Positions 7,914-16,547 of a stretch of 51,612 nucleotides of DNA are shown here, one piece after another. Position 1 is the stretch's first letter. Each line of letters starts with the position of its first letter. Under the pieces are notes generated by a model that worked only from the letters and a program-made list of their open reading frames with translations, ran no database searches and was not told where the DNA came from. The DNA lies in the NCBI RefSeq assembly GCF_900114715.1, contig NZ_FOTY01000021.1, positions 1 through 51,612 of the forward strand. The letters run 5' to 3'. This DNA comes from Salibacterium qingdaonense. Lineage in GTDB: Bacteria; Bacillota; Bacilli; Bacillales; Marinococcaceae. Both the position numbers and the translations under genes were made by a program.

Positions 7914-8985
7914 GGGGAGGCCGGTTTCTTGATCGATGCGCAGGATTTCTCGATTGATCCGCCCGTTTCCCGGTTGAATCTCGGGCAAAATGGGAATTTC
8001 TCGATTGATACTCGAGATTTCTCGATCGAATCTCCGCCTTTCTCGATTGGTTCTCAGGATTTTCGCATCGATGGAGCGCGGGAAGCATCCCCCTCGCAGC
8101 GCAGGGTGGAGAGGCTGTTTTTTTGATCGATGCGCGGGATTTCTCGATTGATCCGCCCGTTTCCCGGTTGATTCTCGGGCGAAATGGAAATTTCTCGATT
8201 GGTTCTCAGGATTCCCGCATCGATGGATCGCGGGAAGCATCCCCCCTCGCAGGGCAGGGTGGGGAGGCCGGTTTCTTGATCGATGCGCGGGATTTCTCGA
8301 TTGATCCGCCCGTTTCTCGGTTGAATCTCGGGCAAAATGGGAATTTCTCGATTGGTTCTCAGGATTCCCGCATCGATGGATCGCGGGAAGCATCCCCCCT
8401 CGCAGGGCAGGGTGGGGAGGCCGGTTTCTTGATCGATGCGCGGGATTTCTCGATTGATCGGCCCGTTTCCCGGTTGAATCTCGGGCGAAATGGAATGTTC
8501 TCGATTGATTGTCGAGATTTCTCGATCGAATCTCCGCCTTTCTCGATTGGCTCTCAGGATTTTCGCATCGATGGATCGCGGGAAGCATCCCCCGTCGCAG
8601 TGGGGGGAAGGGAGGCCGGTTTCTTGATCGATGCGCGGGATTTCTCGATTGATCCGCCCGTTTCCTGGTTGATTGTCGGGCGAAATGGGACTTTCTCGAT
8701 TGATTGTCGAGATTTCTCGATCGAATCTCCGCCTTTCTCGATTGGTTCTCAGGATTTTCGCATCGATGGAGCGCGGGAAGCATCCCCCTCGCAGCGCAGG
8801 GTGGAGAGGCTGTTTTTTTGATCGATGCGCGGGATTTCTCGATTGATCCGCCCGTTTCCCGGTTGATTCTCGGGCGAAATGGAAATTTCTCGATTGATAC
8901 TCAGCATTTCTCCATCGATTATCCCCATTTCTTGATTAATTCTCGAGATTTCTCAATCGATTCTCCAAATTTCCGCGTCATTCCG
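7914..8985. repeat. 21-bp-unit repeat array A (six higher-order copies)
   Basis: The region is built from a 21-bp unit whose core reads TTTCTCGATTGATTCTC on the plus strand. The last four units (about 8887-8970) follow each other at exact 21-bp steps. Higher-order copies, marked by TTGATCGATGCG, begin at 7929, 8123, 8276, 8429, 8624 and 8818. Their spacings are 194, 153, 153, 195 and 194 bp; the long and short forms differ by two 21-bp units. Because 21 is a multiple of three, long open frames appear on both strands (for example 7656-8783 minus), but none has an SD. It fills the space between two convergent transcription units. Confidence 0.92.
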
Positions 8986-9013
8986 TCGCCGGATCCCGTC
9001 AAATTGGTCACTG

Positions 9014-11434
9014 CTACGATTTAAGCAGCCGCATGCTGTTAAGAATCACGAGCAGGGCGGCGCCGGTGTCGCTCAATACGGCCATCCACAGCGTCAAAAA
9101 TCCTGGAAAGATGAGCACAAGCGCAGCGGCTTTGGTCAGCAGCGAAAACCAGATGTTCTGCTTAATGATAGACAACGCTTTGCGGCTTAGACGGATGGTG
9201 CGCGGCAGCTGCTCGAGGTTATCGGCCATCAGCACGATGTCGGCGGTTTCCATCGCGGTATCGGTGCCGGCGCCTCCCATGGCGATGCCAAGATCAGCTG
9301 ACGCCAGAGCAGGAGCATCATTGATGCCGTCCCCGACCATCGCGACACGTTTTCCCTCCCGCTGCAAGGAGTGAACAGCGCTTACTTTGTCCGCCGGAAG
9401 CAGTTCATCAAAGGAGCGGTCGACCCCTGTTTTTTCGGCGATTCGTTTGGCTGTGCCTCGGTTATCCCCGGTCAGCATCGCCGTCTCTGATATCCCGGCT
9501 TTTTTCAGTGCCTGAATGGACTGAACCGTCATATCACGAATGGTGTCGCGGACGGCAATGATACCAAGAACGTGTGAACGCGTGCCGACTACAACGAGAG
9601 TGCTGCCTTCCTCCTGCATAGTTTGAATATGCTGTCCGGCATTCTCCTCTAGAGATACACCCATCTCCTGAAACCATGCAGGACTTCCTGCAAAATACTC
9701 GACATGATCGATAGACGCCTTGGCCCCTTTGCCTGCCACCGACTGAAAATGACTGCCCTGCTTTGCCGGGATTCCCCGTTTTGCCGCGTAGGCCGTCACA
9801 GCCTGGGCGATGGGGTGAGTGGAATGCTCTTCAATCGTGCGCGCCGCAGTGATAAGCTCCTCCTCACTGCCGTGAAGAGCCAGGACTTCGGCTACTTTCG
9901 GCTTTCCCTCGGTTAATGTTCCTGTTTTATCAAAAGCAATGCTCTCTATGACTCCGGCTTTTTCCAAAAAGGTACCGCCTTTGATTAAAACACCGCTCTT
10001 TGCGGCATTTCCGATAGCGGAAACGATTGCCACCGGGGTGGAAATAACGAGGGCGCACGGGCAGGCTACAACGAGCAGCGCCAATCCCTTATAAAGCCAT
10101 CCCCCCCAGGCGCCCGGTCCGAGGAGTGGGGGAAAAATCATAACAGAGACAGCGAGCGCGAACACAATCGGTGTGTAAACAGCGGCGAATCGGTCGATAA
10201 ATGCCTCGGTCGGTGCTTTTTTCTCCTGAGCCTCTTCCACAAGGTGAATGATGCCTGCAATGGTCGTATCCTGTACGAGTTTGGTGACTTTGATTTCGAG
10301 CGAGCCGCTTTCGTTGATGGTACCGGCGTACACTGTATGTCCCTCCCGTTTGTCCACGGGCAGGGATTCACCAGTGATGGGAGCCTGGTTAATACTGGAG
10401 GATCCCGTCACCACCTCGCCGTCGAGGGGAATTTTTTGTCCGGGTTTCACAACGAGAACGTCTCCGACTCCGACTTCTTCCACGGCTTTACGAACCTGCT
10501 GCCCGCCGGAGAGAACGACAGCTTCGTCCGGGGCAAGAGCCATCAGGTTGCGGATGGAGGTTCTCGTGCGTTCCATGGAACGGTTTTGCAGCGTATTCCC
10601 CAGTGCAAACAGCCACACCACCATTGCTCCTTCAAACCACTCCCCAATCAACGTAGCACCGATCGCAGCCGACGCCATCAGCACATTCATATCGAGGGAA
10701 CCAGTTTTCACAGCGTAGAACGCACTTTTCGCCGGCTTGTATCCCCCTGCGGCAATGGCAGCGGCATATAAAGCCGTAATAAGAAAAGCAGGAAGGGCCG
10801 TAAACGACCCCGCAAAACCAAACATGAGAAAAATTCCGGACAATGTGGTGGTGGAGAGCGGTTTTTTCTGCGTGTTCTCCTTTTCAGCGTCTTTAGATCC
10901 ATTGTCCAGGGAAGCATCGAAACCAGCTTTTTGTACTTCCTGCATAATATTCTCCGGGCTGGTGGAGTGGTGAATCTGCATCTTTCCGGTGGAGAAATTC
11001 ACCTGTACGTCCTGTACGTCCGGCACACTGCTGATGTGCTTTTCGATAGTCTTTGCGCATGAGCCGCAGTCCATGCCTTCGACTTTGTACGTTTCCTTGT
11101 GTTTATCTTTCTCCAGCGGCTCTGTGTCAAAGCCCAGTTTCCGTACATGCTTTGGAATGTCATCGTAAACGGAATCATATTCGGCGCCGACGGTCATTTT
11201 TCCCGTCGCATAATGCACCTGAACGGATTGAACCCCCTCTTTCTTCTTTAAAGCTTTCTCGATGGTCGCCGCGCAGGACGGACAATCCATTCCGTCCACT
11301 TTATATTCCAGCATGCTGCTGCTTTCCTTCGTACCGCCGTCTACGCTCGAATCCGGCGTGCTTACGGGGATAATGGAGGACTGCTTATTACTGGAGCAGC
11401 AGGCTGTTTGTTTTTCGTTCTCCATCTGACTCAT
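9014..11434 (-). CDS. cadA: Heavy-metal P1B-type ATPase, CadA/ZntA-like (Zn/Cd/Pb efflux)
   Basis: An 806-residue P-type ATPase. A CC pair at residues 12-13 precedes two heavy-metal-associated domains with GMDCPSC and GMDCGSC. The core holds TGES (actuator), the CPC metal motif in ACPCALVISTP, the phosphorylation site DKTGTLTEGKP and the hinge GDGINDAPAL. CPC with two HMA domains fits zinc/cadmium/lead export rather than copper, but the metal is inferred. A longer frame exists, but ATG at 11434 has AGGAGGA six bases upstream. A promoter and operator palindromes lie just upstream. No cadC-like regulator is in the window. Confidence 0.92.
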   Translation of the reverse strand: MSQMENEKQTACCSSNKQSSIIPVSTPDSSVDGGTKESSSMLEYKVDGMDCPSCAATIEKALKKKEGVQSVQVHYATGKMTVGAEYDSVYDDIPKHVRKLGFDTEPLEKDKHKETYKVEGMDCGSCAKTIEKHISSVPDVQDVQVNFSTGKMQIHHSTSPENIMQEVQKAGFDASLDNGSKDAEKENTQKKPLSTTTLSGIFLMFGFAGSFTALPAFLITALYAAAIAAGGYKPAKSAFYAVKTGSLDMNVLMASAAIGATLIGEWFEGAMVVWLFALGNTLQNRSMERTRTSIRNLMALAPDEAVVLSGGQQVRKAVEEVGVGDVLVVKPGQKIPLDGEVVTGSSSINQAPITGESLPVDKREGHTVYAGTINESGSLEIKVTKLVQDTTIAGIIHLVEEAQEKKAPTEAFIDRFAAVYTPIVFALAVSVMIFPPLLGPGAWGGWLYKGLALLVVACPCALVISTPVAIVSAIGNAAKSGVLIKGGTFLEKAGVIESIAFDKTGTLTEGKPKVAEVLALHGSEEELITAARTIEEHSTHPIAQAVTAYAAKRGIPAKQGSHFQSVAGKGAKASIDHVEYFAGSPAWFQEMGVSLEENAGQHIQTMQEEGSTLVVVGTRSHVLGIIAVRDTIRDMTVQSIQALKKAGISETAMLTGDNRGTAKRIAEKTGVDRSFDELLPADKVSAVHSLQREGKRVAMVGDGINDAPALASADLGIAMGGAGTDTAMETADIVLMADNLEQLPRTIRLSRKALSIIKQNIWFSLLTKAAALVLIFPGFLTLWMAVLSDTGAALLVILNSMRLLKS

Positions 11435-11459
11435 AGGCTCTCCTCCTGTATAGGATATC

Positions 11460-11479
11460 ATTCAAATAATCGTTTGATT
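11460..11479. promoter_or_regulatory. Second, imperfect operator-like palindrome in the cadA leader
   Basis: ATTCAAAT repeats the left arm of the upstream palindrome, and GTTTGATT forms an imperfect right arm four bases later. It lies between the -10 box and the SD of cadA, where a bound repressor would block transcription. Weaker than the site at 11520. Confidence 0.45.
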
Positions 11480-11489
11480 GTTATCCCTT

Positions 11490-11518
11490 AGTGTATGAGG
11501 TGAATGCAGAAAAGTCAA
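11490..11518 (-). promoter_or_regulatory. cadA promoter (-35 TTGACT, -10 TACACT)
   Basis: On the minus strand, TTGACT (11513-11518) and TACACT (11490-11495) are separated by exactly 17 bp, pointing toward cadA 56 bp away. It reads as a vegetative sigma-A promoter. Confidence 0.75.
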
Positions 11519-11519
11519 T

Positions 11520-11539
11520 ATTCAAATGTATATTTGAAT
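11520..11539. promoter_or_regulatory. Operator palindrome upstream of cadA (ArsR/CadC-type candidate)
   Basis: Perfect 8-bp arms ATTCAAAT and ATTTGAAT separated by four bases, abutting the -35 box of cadA. This is typical of operators bound by ArsR/SmtB-family metal sensors such as CadC or CzrA. The regulator itself is not in the window, so the assignment is inferred. Confidence 0.65.
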
Positions 11540-11693
11540 GATAGGTATGGAAAAAATGGAGACAGGGCAGCAGAGGGGAAGAGATGCCTGCATAATGGCT
11601 GGTAACAAGCCGGCTGCCTGTATAATAAAAAAAGACAGAGCCTGGAATGTGCCGGACTCTGCCTTTTGCAGACAAACGTGAAACGGAAAACGC

Positions 11694-11726
11694 AAAAAAA
11701 CCGGCCTCCACGTATGGAGGCCGGTT
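11694..11726 (-). terminator. Terminator of the SLH/DUF6612 gene
   Basis: A 9-bp perfect stem CCGGCCTCC (11701-11709) / GGAGGCCGG (11716-11724), with a run of seven A on the plus strand before it, that is a T run on the minus transcript. A weaker second hairpin with a T run follows at about 11627-11663. Confidence 0.85.
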
Positions 11727-11739
11727 GAGGAGACCCGCA

Positions 11740-13398
11740 TTATTGAACGGTTTCGAGGTCTCCCTGCTCAATTTCTTCAAAGTCCTGCATCTGTTCTTCC
11801 TGCCAGTTCATGAGCTCATCATACGTGATGATGTTCTCTTCGTTTTCCGGAAGACCATATTCAAACGTGACGTCTTCGTTGAAGTTGCTCGACGTCATGC
11901 CGTAGTCTACGCCGAAGGACATGTCGCCCTGCTGCTCGTCGGTGTAGCTGACTTCGATCTCGCCGGTGTCATATACGACCTGGTTGTTTTCATTGATGGC
12001 TTGATGCATTTTGAAGGTTTCAAGATTCAGGCTTTCGAGAATTTGGTTGATATCCTCTTCGTTCATGCCGCCTTCAGGCATGGTGCCTTCGTCATTCAAC
12101 GCCTGGAAGCTGGAACCTGTGACGCTGGCAAGAGCCGAAGCGGCACCTGGATTTTCAAGAATCGGTTCAAGTTCCGGGATGACATCTTCTTCGAGAATGG
12201 TCATCACGTCGCTGAGGTCCTCATGTGTCAGTTCAAAAGTGAGTACCTGATCGTAGGTCACGTCGTCCGGAATGGAGGCATGGCTTTCTGTGAGCTCAAA
12301 GTATTCAGTGCCGAAGTTTTCGATGAATACGTCATAGATTTCCTGAGCCATTTCCTGCTGCTGTTCCATATCGAAAGGAATATCTGACGCTTGGCCGCCC
12401 AGAACATCTTCATAGTTCATTTCAATATATTTGTCCTGCCAGTCTTCTGGATATCCCATCATCGCAGCGTCATTGATATATTGATAGCTTGCCTCGTTGG
12501 TGGACAGAGAAACCTGCTCCATCGTTTCCTCGAACTGTGGAATGTTCTGCTCAATGACTACCTCTGTAATCATAGGGTCTTTCTGGAATGTACCGCTCAT
12601 CTCCATGTTCATGTTCATGGATTCTTCCAGAGCCTGCTGCTCTTCTTCCGTAAGTTCCTGATCTCCCATCGGTACATCGATGTTGATACCGATATTGCCG
12701 TCAAATGTATAACTTTCAAGGTTCTGCTGGGTTTCCATGACATCTTCGAGCACGGTAGTAATTTCTTCATCCGTCTCTGGTGCTTCCGGAGTTTCTTCAG
12801 CGTCTCCGGTCGTGTTCCATAGGAACGTTGCGAACTGGGCTCTTGTGGTTGAAGCGCCCGGCTTAAAGGAACCGTCTTCATATCCGGAGGAAATACCGTT
12901 TGCAGCCAGTGCATCGATGTGGTCGTAAGCCCAGAAGTCCTCGCTCACATCAGAGAAATCAGCACTGTTGTCCCCGCTCAGGTCGTATGCTGCTGCCAGC
13001 ACTTTTGCCATCTGCGCACGGGTCAGGTCTGCGTTAGGTTGAAATTCTTCCTCGTACCCTTCGATAATTCCTTCATCCGCGACAGCAGCTACCGCGTCGG
13101 CAAGCTCGGTACCGTCTTCAATATCCGAAAAGTCAGGATCCGGACGATCCGATGTATCAAGATTCAGTGCTGATGACAGCATCAACGCAGCCTGGCCGCG
13201 GGTTACTTCATCATTCGGCCCGAAGGAACCGTCTTCGTATCCTGAAATAATGCCTTCTTCCTCAAGATGGCTGATGGCATCCCCGGCCCAGAAATCTTCA
13301 CCGATATCACTGAAAGAAGACTGTGCCCCAGCTGTGGCTGGTAACGTAAGCGACGCAGCGAGTGTCGCTGATAAAGCAATACTGTAGAACTTTTTCAT
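11740..13398 (-). CDS. Secreted SLH-domain protein with DUF6612-like domain
   Basis: A 552-residue acidic secreted protein. Residues 1-25 are a signal peptide (MKKFYSIALSATLAASL, cut after AGAQ). Three SLH domains follow at about 29-90, 92-150 and 150-205, each with the FSDI..DFWA...I..L and GYEDGSFGPN..VTRGQ pattern that binds pyruvylated secondary cell-wall polymer. Residues about 215-552 resemble the DUF6612/LolA-like fold seen in Firmicute lipoproteins. That part is related in style to the lipoprotein at 34747. ATG is preceded by AGGAGGG. Function of the C-terminal domain is unknown. Confidence 0.8.
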   Translation of the reverse strand: MKKFYSIALSATLAASLTLPATAGAQSSFSDIGEDFWAGDAISHLEEEGIISGYEDGSFGPNDEVTRGQAALMLSSALNLDTSDRPDPDFSDIEDGTELADAVAAVADEGIIEGYEEEFQPNADLTRAQMAKVLAAAYDLSGDNSADFSDVSEDFWAYDHIDALAANGISSGYEDGSFKPGASTTRAQFATFLWNTTGDAEETPEAPETDEEITTVLEDVMETQQNLESYTFDGNIGINIDVPMGDQELTEEEQQALEESMNMNMEMSGTFQKDPMITEVVIEQNIPQFEETMEQVSLSTNEASYQYINDAAMMGYPEDWQDKYIEMNYEDVLGGQASDIPFDMEQQQEMAQEIYDVFIENFGTEYFELTESHASIPDDVTYDQVLTFELTHEDLSDVMTILEEDVIPELEPILENPGAASALASVTGSSFQALNDEGTMPEGGMNEEDINQILESLNLETFKMHQAINENNQVVYDTGEIEVSYTDEQQGDMSFGVDYGMTSSNFNEDVTFEYGLPENEENIITYDELMNWQEEQMQDFEEIEQGDLETVQ

Positions 13399-13600
13399 AT
13401 GGTACCCTCCTGAAAAATTTGAAATAATGTTGTGTCCCTTGTTAGTATACTATGAAACTCACGATGATTTCCATAAGCTACTAACAAATTCCACAAAAAT
13501 CATTTACGGAACAGCCCCCGTTTTCGATTCAGCGATTTAAAAATTTTTTCTGTCTGATAGAATAAAAGAAAAAGAGTCATTCTACATAAAGGAGAGGACG

Positions 13601-14623
13601 ATTATTTTTTCTAAACATATCATGGCGCTGACACTCACCGGATTGATGCTGCCGGCGGTGTTTGCCGGAGAGGCGGAAGCGGCGCAGGAGGCAGCAGCGG
13701 ATTCAGAGGAATATTCGCATTACGTGGATGTGTCGGTTCTGTCCGTCTGGGCGTCCCCGGAAGCGCCGAGAAACATGGACGCACCGGCCCTTCAGAATCC
13801 GGTGCAGCCGTGGCAGTGGACCGAATCGATGACGGCCGCGGATAAACGCGGCCTGCTTGGCAACCTTGATACCCAGGCGTTGTACGGCATGGAAGTGGAA
13901 GTTCTGGAAGAGGAGGGGAACTGGGCGAAAATTGCAGTGGAAGAACAACAGACACCGCAGCATGAGACCGGTTACCCGGGCTGGGTGCCAAAAGAGCAGA
14001 TCACCGAGAGTCCGAGATTTGAATTGCTGCAGCATGCCGACACAGCTCAGGTTACCGAGCCGACTGCTTTTCTGCATGAAGACCGGAGTCTGGAAACGAA
14101 AAGTCTCGAAATCAGTTTTAATACAAGACTCCCGGTCGTGTTTGAAACAGAAGACAAACTGCTCGTGGCCACGCCCTCGGACGGCAATAAGTGGATAAAC
14201 GCCGGCGATGTCACTGTTTACGAGGACGAAAACGCCATCCCCGATCCGGAAGCTTCCGACTTGCAGGCCACCGCGGAACAGTTCATGAATCTTCCGTACT
14301 TGTGGGCGGGCACGTCCGGGTTCGGGTTTGACTGCTCCGGCTTCACCCATACCATCTATAAAGCCCACGGTATCACCATTCCGCGGGACTCAAAGGATCA
14401 GGCGCGAAGCGGGACAGCTGTGGAGCGCAGCAATCTCCAGAAAGGCGACCTTGTCTTTTTCGCCTATAACGGCGGGGCCGGAGAAATACATCACGTCGGC
14501 ATGTACCTTGGAGACGGGCGCATGATTCACTCCCCGAATTCGGACAGCACGGTTGAAAAAGTGGCGATCTCCGAGTCAGAATACGCAGGAAGCTACCACA
14601 GCGCCAGACGCTATCTCAATTAA
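13601..14623 (+). CDS. Secreted NlpC/P60 peptidoglycan endopeptidase (probable ATT start)
   Basis: A 340-residue protein. Residues 1-25 form a signal peptide, a middle region (about 40-210) resembles SH3-type wall-binding modules, and an NlpC/P60 domain runs from about 222 to the end. The catalytic Cys245 is in FDCSGF, His298 in HHVGMYLG and His310 in MIHSP. The first ATG (13622) lies far from the SD and would leave the signal peptide without its Lys/His n-region. The SD AAAGGAG (13588-13594) is 6 bases from an in-frame ATT at 13601, with no ATG, GTG or TTG between. I therefore propose a non-canonical ATT start. It is predicted to cut stem peptides in the cell wall. Confidence 0.8.
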   Translation: MIFSKHIMALTLTGLMLPAVFAGEAEAAQEAAADSEEYSHYVDVSVLSVWASPEAPRNMDAPALQNPVQPWQWTESMTAADKRGLLGNLDTQALYGMEVEVLEEEGNWAKIAVEEQQTPQHETGYPGWVPKEQITESPRFELLQHADTAQVTEPTAFLHEDRSLETKSLEISFNTRLPVVFETEDKLLVATPSDGNKWINAGDVTVYEDENAIPDPEASDLQATAEQFMNLPYLWAGTSGFGFDCSGFTHTIYKAHGITIPRDSKDQARSGTAVERSNLQKGDLVFFAYNGGAGEIHHVGMYLGDGRMIHSPNSDSTVEKVAISESEYAGSYHSARRYLN

Positions 14624-14692
14624 ATCCCCCGTGCATCGCAGCTTTTGAAAGAAAAGCACTGCAGGGACCATGCAATGAAATGATAGGAAACA

Positions 14693-14730
14693 AAATTCCC
14701 GAACCATCATTATATGGTTCGGGAATTTTT
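14693..14730 (+). terminator. Terminator after the NlpC/P60 gene
   Basis: A long stem, AAATTCCCGAACCAT (14693-14707) with ATGGTTCGGGAATTT (14714-14728), and a T-rich tail. Confidence 0.85.
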
Positions 14731-14754
14731 ATCGCTGCGCCGCTGGACCGGCTC

Positions 14755-14962
14755 CGTGGATACTAAATCACCGGGCAGCATACGTAGTGTCCATGGAAGT
14801 GGAATCAGGGGAAACTAAGACCTGCTGCACCGGCAGATAGTGTCCATTGATTTCAGTCGGGGGACACTAATTTATGATGGCAGCAGTGTAGTGTCCACCA
14901 AACAATGATCCATGGAAACTACGTCTTTATGTTTCGATGGCAGTGTCCGCTGGCCGTGCCAA
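14755..14962. repeat. Degenerate tandem repeat, about 52-bp period, four copies
   Basis: AGTGTCC recurs at about 14786, 14839, 14891 and 14942, and a GGAxACTA motif (GGATACTAA, GGAAACTAA, GGACACTAA, GGAAACTAC) recurs once per unit. Period is 52-53 bp. Within a unit GGACACTA and TAGTGTCC are mutually complementary, so each unit could form a stem. No open frame with an SD crosses it. It lies between a terminator and the convergent DUF2254 gene. Confidence 0.75.
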
Positions 14963-15011
14963 ATGCCGGTGTTCCACTCCACTCCCCGCCTGTTATTACA
15001 GCATCCTCTTT

Positions 15012-15050
15012 CATAAAAAAGGAACTGCACCTTTAGATACAGCCCCTTTC
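15012..15050 (-). terminator. Probable terminator of the DUF2254 gene
   Basis: On the minus strand AAGGGGCTG and CAGTTCCTT pair over nine positions with two G-T wobbles, followed by six T. It lies 19 bp beyond the stop codon. Confidence 0.65.
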
Positions 15051-15068
15051 GATACAAAAAAGCATTTC

Positions 15069-16370
15069 TTACACCTGGTACACGTGGTCTTCTCCTTCAA
15101 GTTCCACTTCGAAGCGGCGGAGCCGTTCCTGCCAGTAATCATAGTCCCACTGGCTCAATGAATCTTCATCAATGGCTTCTTTCATGTATTCAAAAAACGA
15201 GCGCAGATCGTCGTGAACGGTGTCCCGGCCTGTCTGGGCGACGACGGTCAAGGCGTCAATGCATCCGCCGATGATGGATACATCATTTTTACCGTACATC
15301 CGGATCTGAAAGAAGTTCCCGTGCAGGTAACTGCGAAACGAGATCGGGTACAAAATGAAACGAAGTTCCCCGTTTTCATCGCTGAAATAAGTCAGGGATT
15401 CGTGACGGATGCTGATTTCAGCCAGCAGCGCCGCCAAACGGTTGATACAATTGATCGCGGTATGAGGGTCATTCACGGACGGGGAAATGGCCCGTACCGC
15501 AATATCAACCAGCTTCTGCATCGAGAACTCGATATCCTGGGCATTGCTCCGTTCATTGCCTACAAGCAGACACTCCCTCAGCTCCGTTACATCCGGTTCG
15601 GCGTCTCCGGGCCAGAAGCGAAATATCGGTTCTCCTTTATGCACGTAATGCCCGACCTGGATCAGGCTTTCCACCTGCACGTCATGACGCGAAGCCCAGT
15701 TCACGATGTTCTGGAGTTCTAGCAGCTGCGTGTAACCGGAGCGGTGCGCGTAAATGACGTTCGGCTCTCCCTCTGGAATAGGGTTTTCCCATTCGGAGTA
15801 AGCGTTCAGATGAGGAAGGTGATACGCCTCTTCAATCGCCTTGGATGCGTCATTTCGTATTTTTCCAATCAAATGGTTGACCTGGACGTACTTGGTTGAG
15901 TGATAAATAAACAGAATGAACGCACCAAGGCAGACAATCGATATCATTACCATGATCACCGGCATAAACAAGTGGTTCGAGTCTGTTGGTGAAAGAAGGA
16001 TAAGATTCACCAGGGAGAAAATAAAACCAAAAGTAAACACACCGAGTACGTGCTGGGTGGTCCGGCTCTGCATGAAATCCTGCAGTGCACGCGGCGTGAA
16101 CTGCGTCGAATAGGTGGTCAGAACGACCATTACGGATGAAAAGCTGACACTGGTCATCGTTAGCAGTGCCGTAATGAGAGAACTGTACAGGTAATTGGCA
16201 GTTGAGATCGTGATAGGCAGAAAGCCCGGCGCCTGAATATACCACCCAGGCGGTACGAGACTGATAAGGTAAGAGATTAAAGAAATCGCCAGCAGCGAAA
16301 AAACGGCATATACGGAAGGGATAAACCAGAATTTTTCCCGTAAATGCACGTACCATTTTGATTGTCTCAT
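15069..16370 (-). CDS. DUF2254 family membrane protein
   Basis: A 433-residue protein. Four predicted membrane helices occupy about residues 15-160 (two near the N-terminus, two after the FSSVMVVLTTYSTQFTPRAL motif). A soluble C-terminal half includes AISPSVNDPHTAINC. These motifs are diagnostic of DUF2254, an uncharacterised bacterial membrane family. ATG follows AAAGGAA. It is divergent from the peptidoglycan-binding endopeptidase gene at 16548. No function is assigned. Confidence 0.88.
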   Translation of the reverse strand: MRQSKWYVHLREKFWFIPSVYAVFSLLAISLISYLISLVPPGWYIQAPGFLPITISTANYLYSSLITALLTMTSVSFSSVMVVLTTYSTQFTPRALQDFMQSRTTQHVLGVFTFGFIFSLVNLILLSPTDSNHLFMPVIMVMISIVCLGAFILFIYHSTKYVQVNHLIGKIRNDASKAIEEAYHLPHLNAYSEWENPIPEGEPNVIYAHRSGYTQLLELQNIVNWASRHDVQVESLIQVGHYVHKGEPIFRFWPGDAEPDVTELRECLLVGNERSNAQDIEFSMQKLVDIAVRAISPSVNDPHTAINCINRLAALLAEISIRHESLTYFSDENGELRFILYPISFRSYLHGNFFQIRMYGKNDVSIIGGCIDALTVVAQTGRDTVHDDLRSFFEYMKEAIDEDSLSQWDYDYWQERLRRFEVELEGEDHVYQV

Positions 16371-16547
16371 AAAAAATTCCTTTCAACGTTATTAGATTAC
16401 GAACACAACAATACATGATACCTCTTTTTACAACATTTTAATCTTCAAATCACAAAAAGCATGGAAGAATACCAGAGAAGCATGTACAATAAAAAGTAGA
16501 AAAGTCTACCGGTATGTCAAGTTATGCAGAAGCAGGAGGGGATCATA

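Noticed and set aside
7656-8783. Long open frames in the 21-bp arrays (375 codons minus strand, 232 plus strand, and several at 25309-25994)
   Set aside because: A 21-bp period keeps all frames open. The frames overlap on both strands, lack SD sites and translate to the same low-complexity Asn-Arg-Glu/Ser-Arg pattern, so they are repeat artefacts.
11647-12387. 246-codon frame opposite the SLH/DUF6612 gene, and similar antisense frames over uxaA, mbl and the S-layer gene
   Set aside because: No SD and no family resemblance; they mirror codon bias of the true genes on the other strand.
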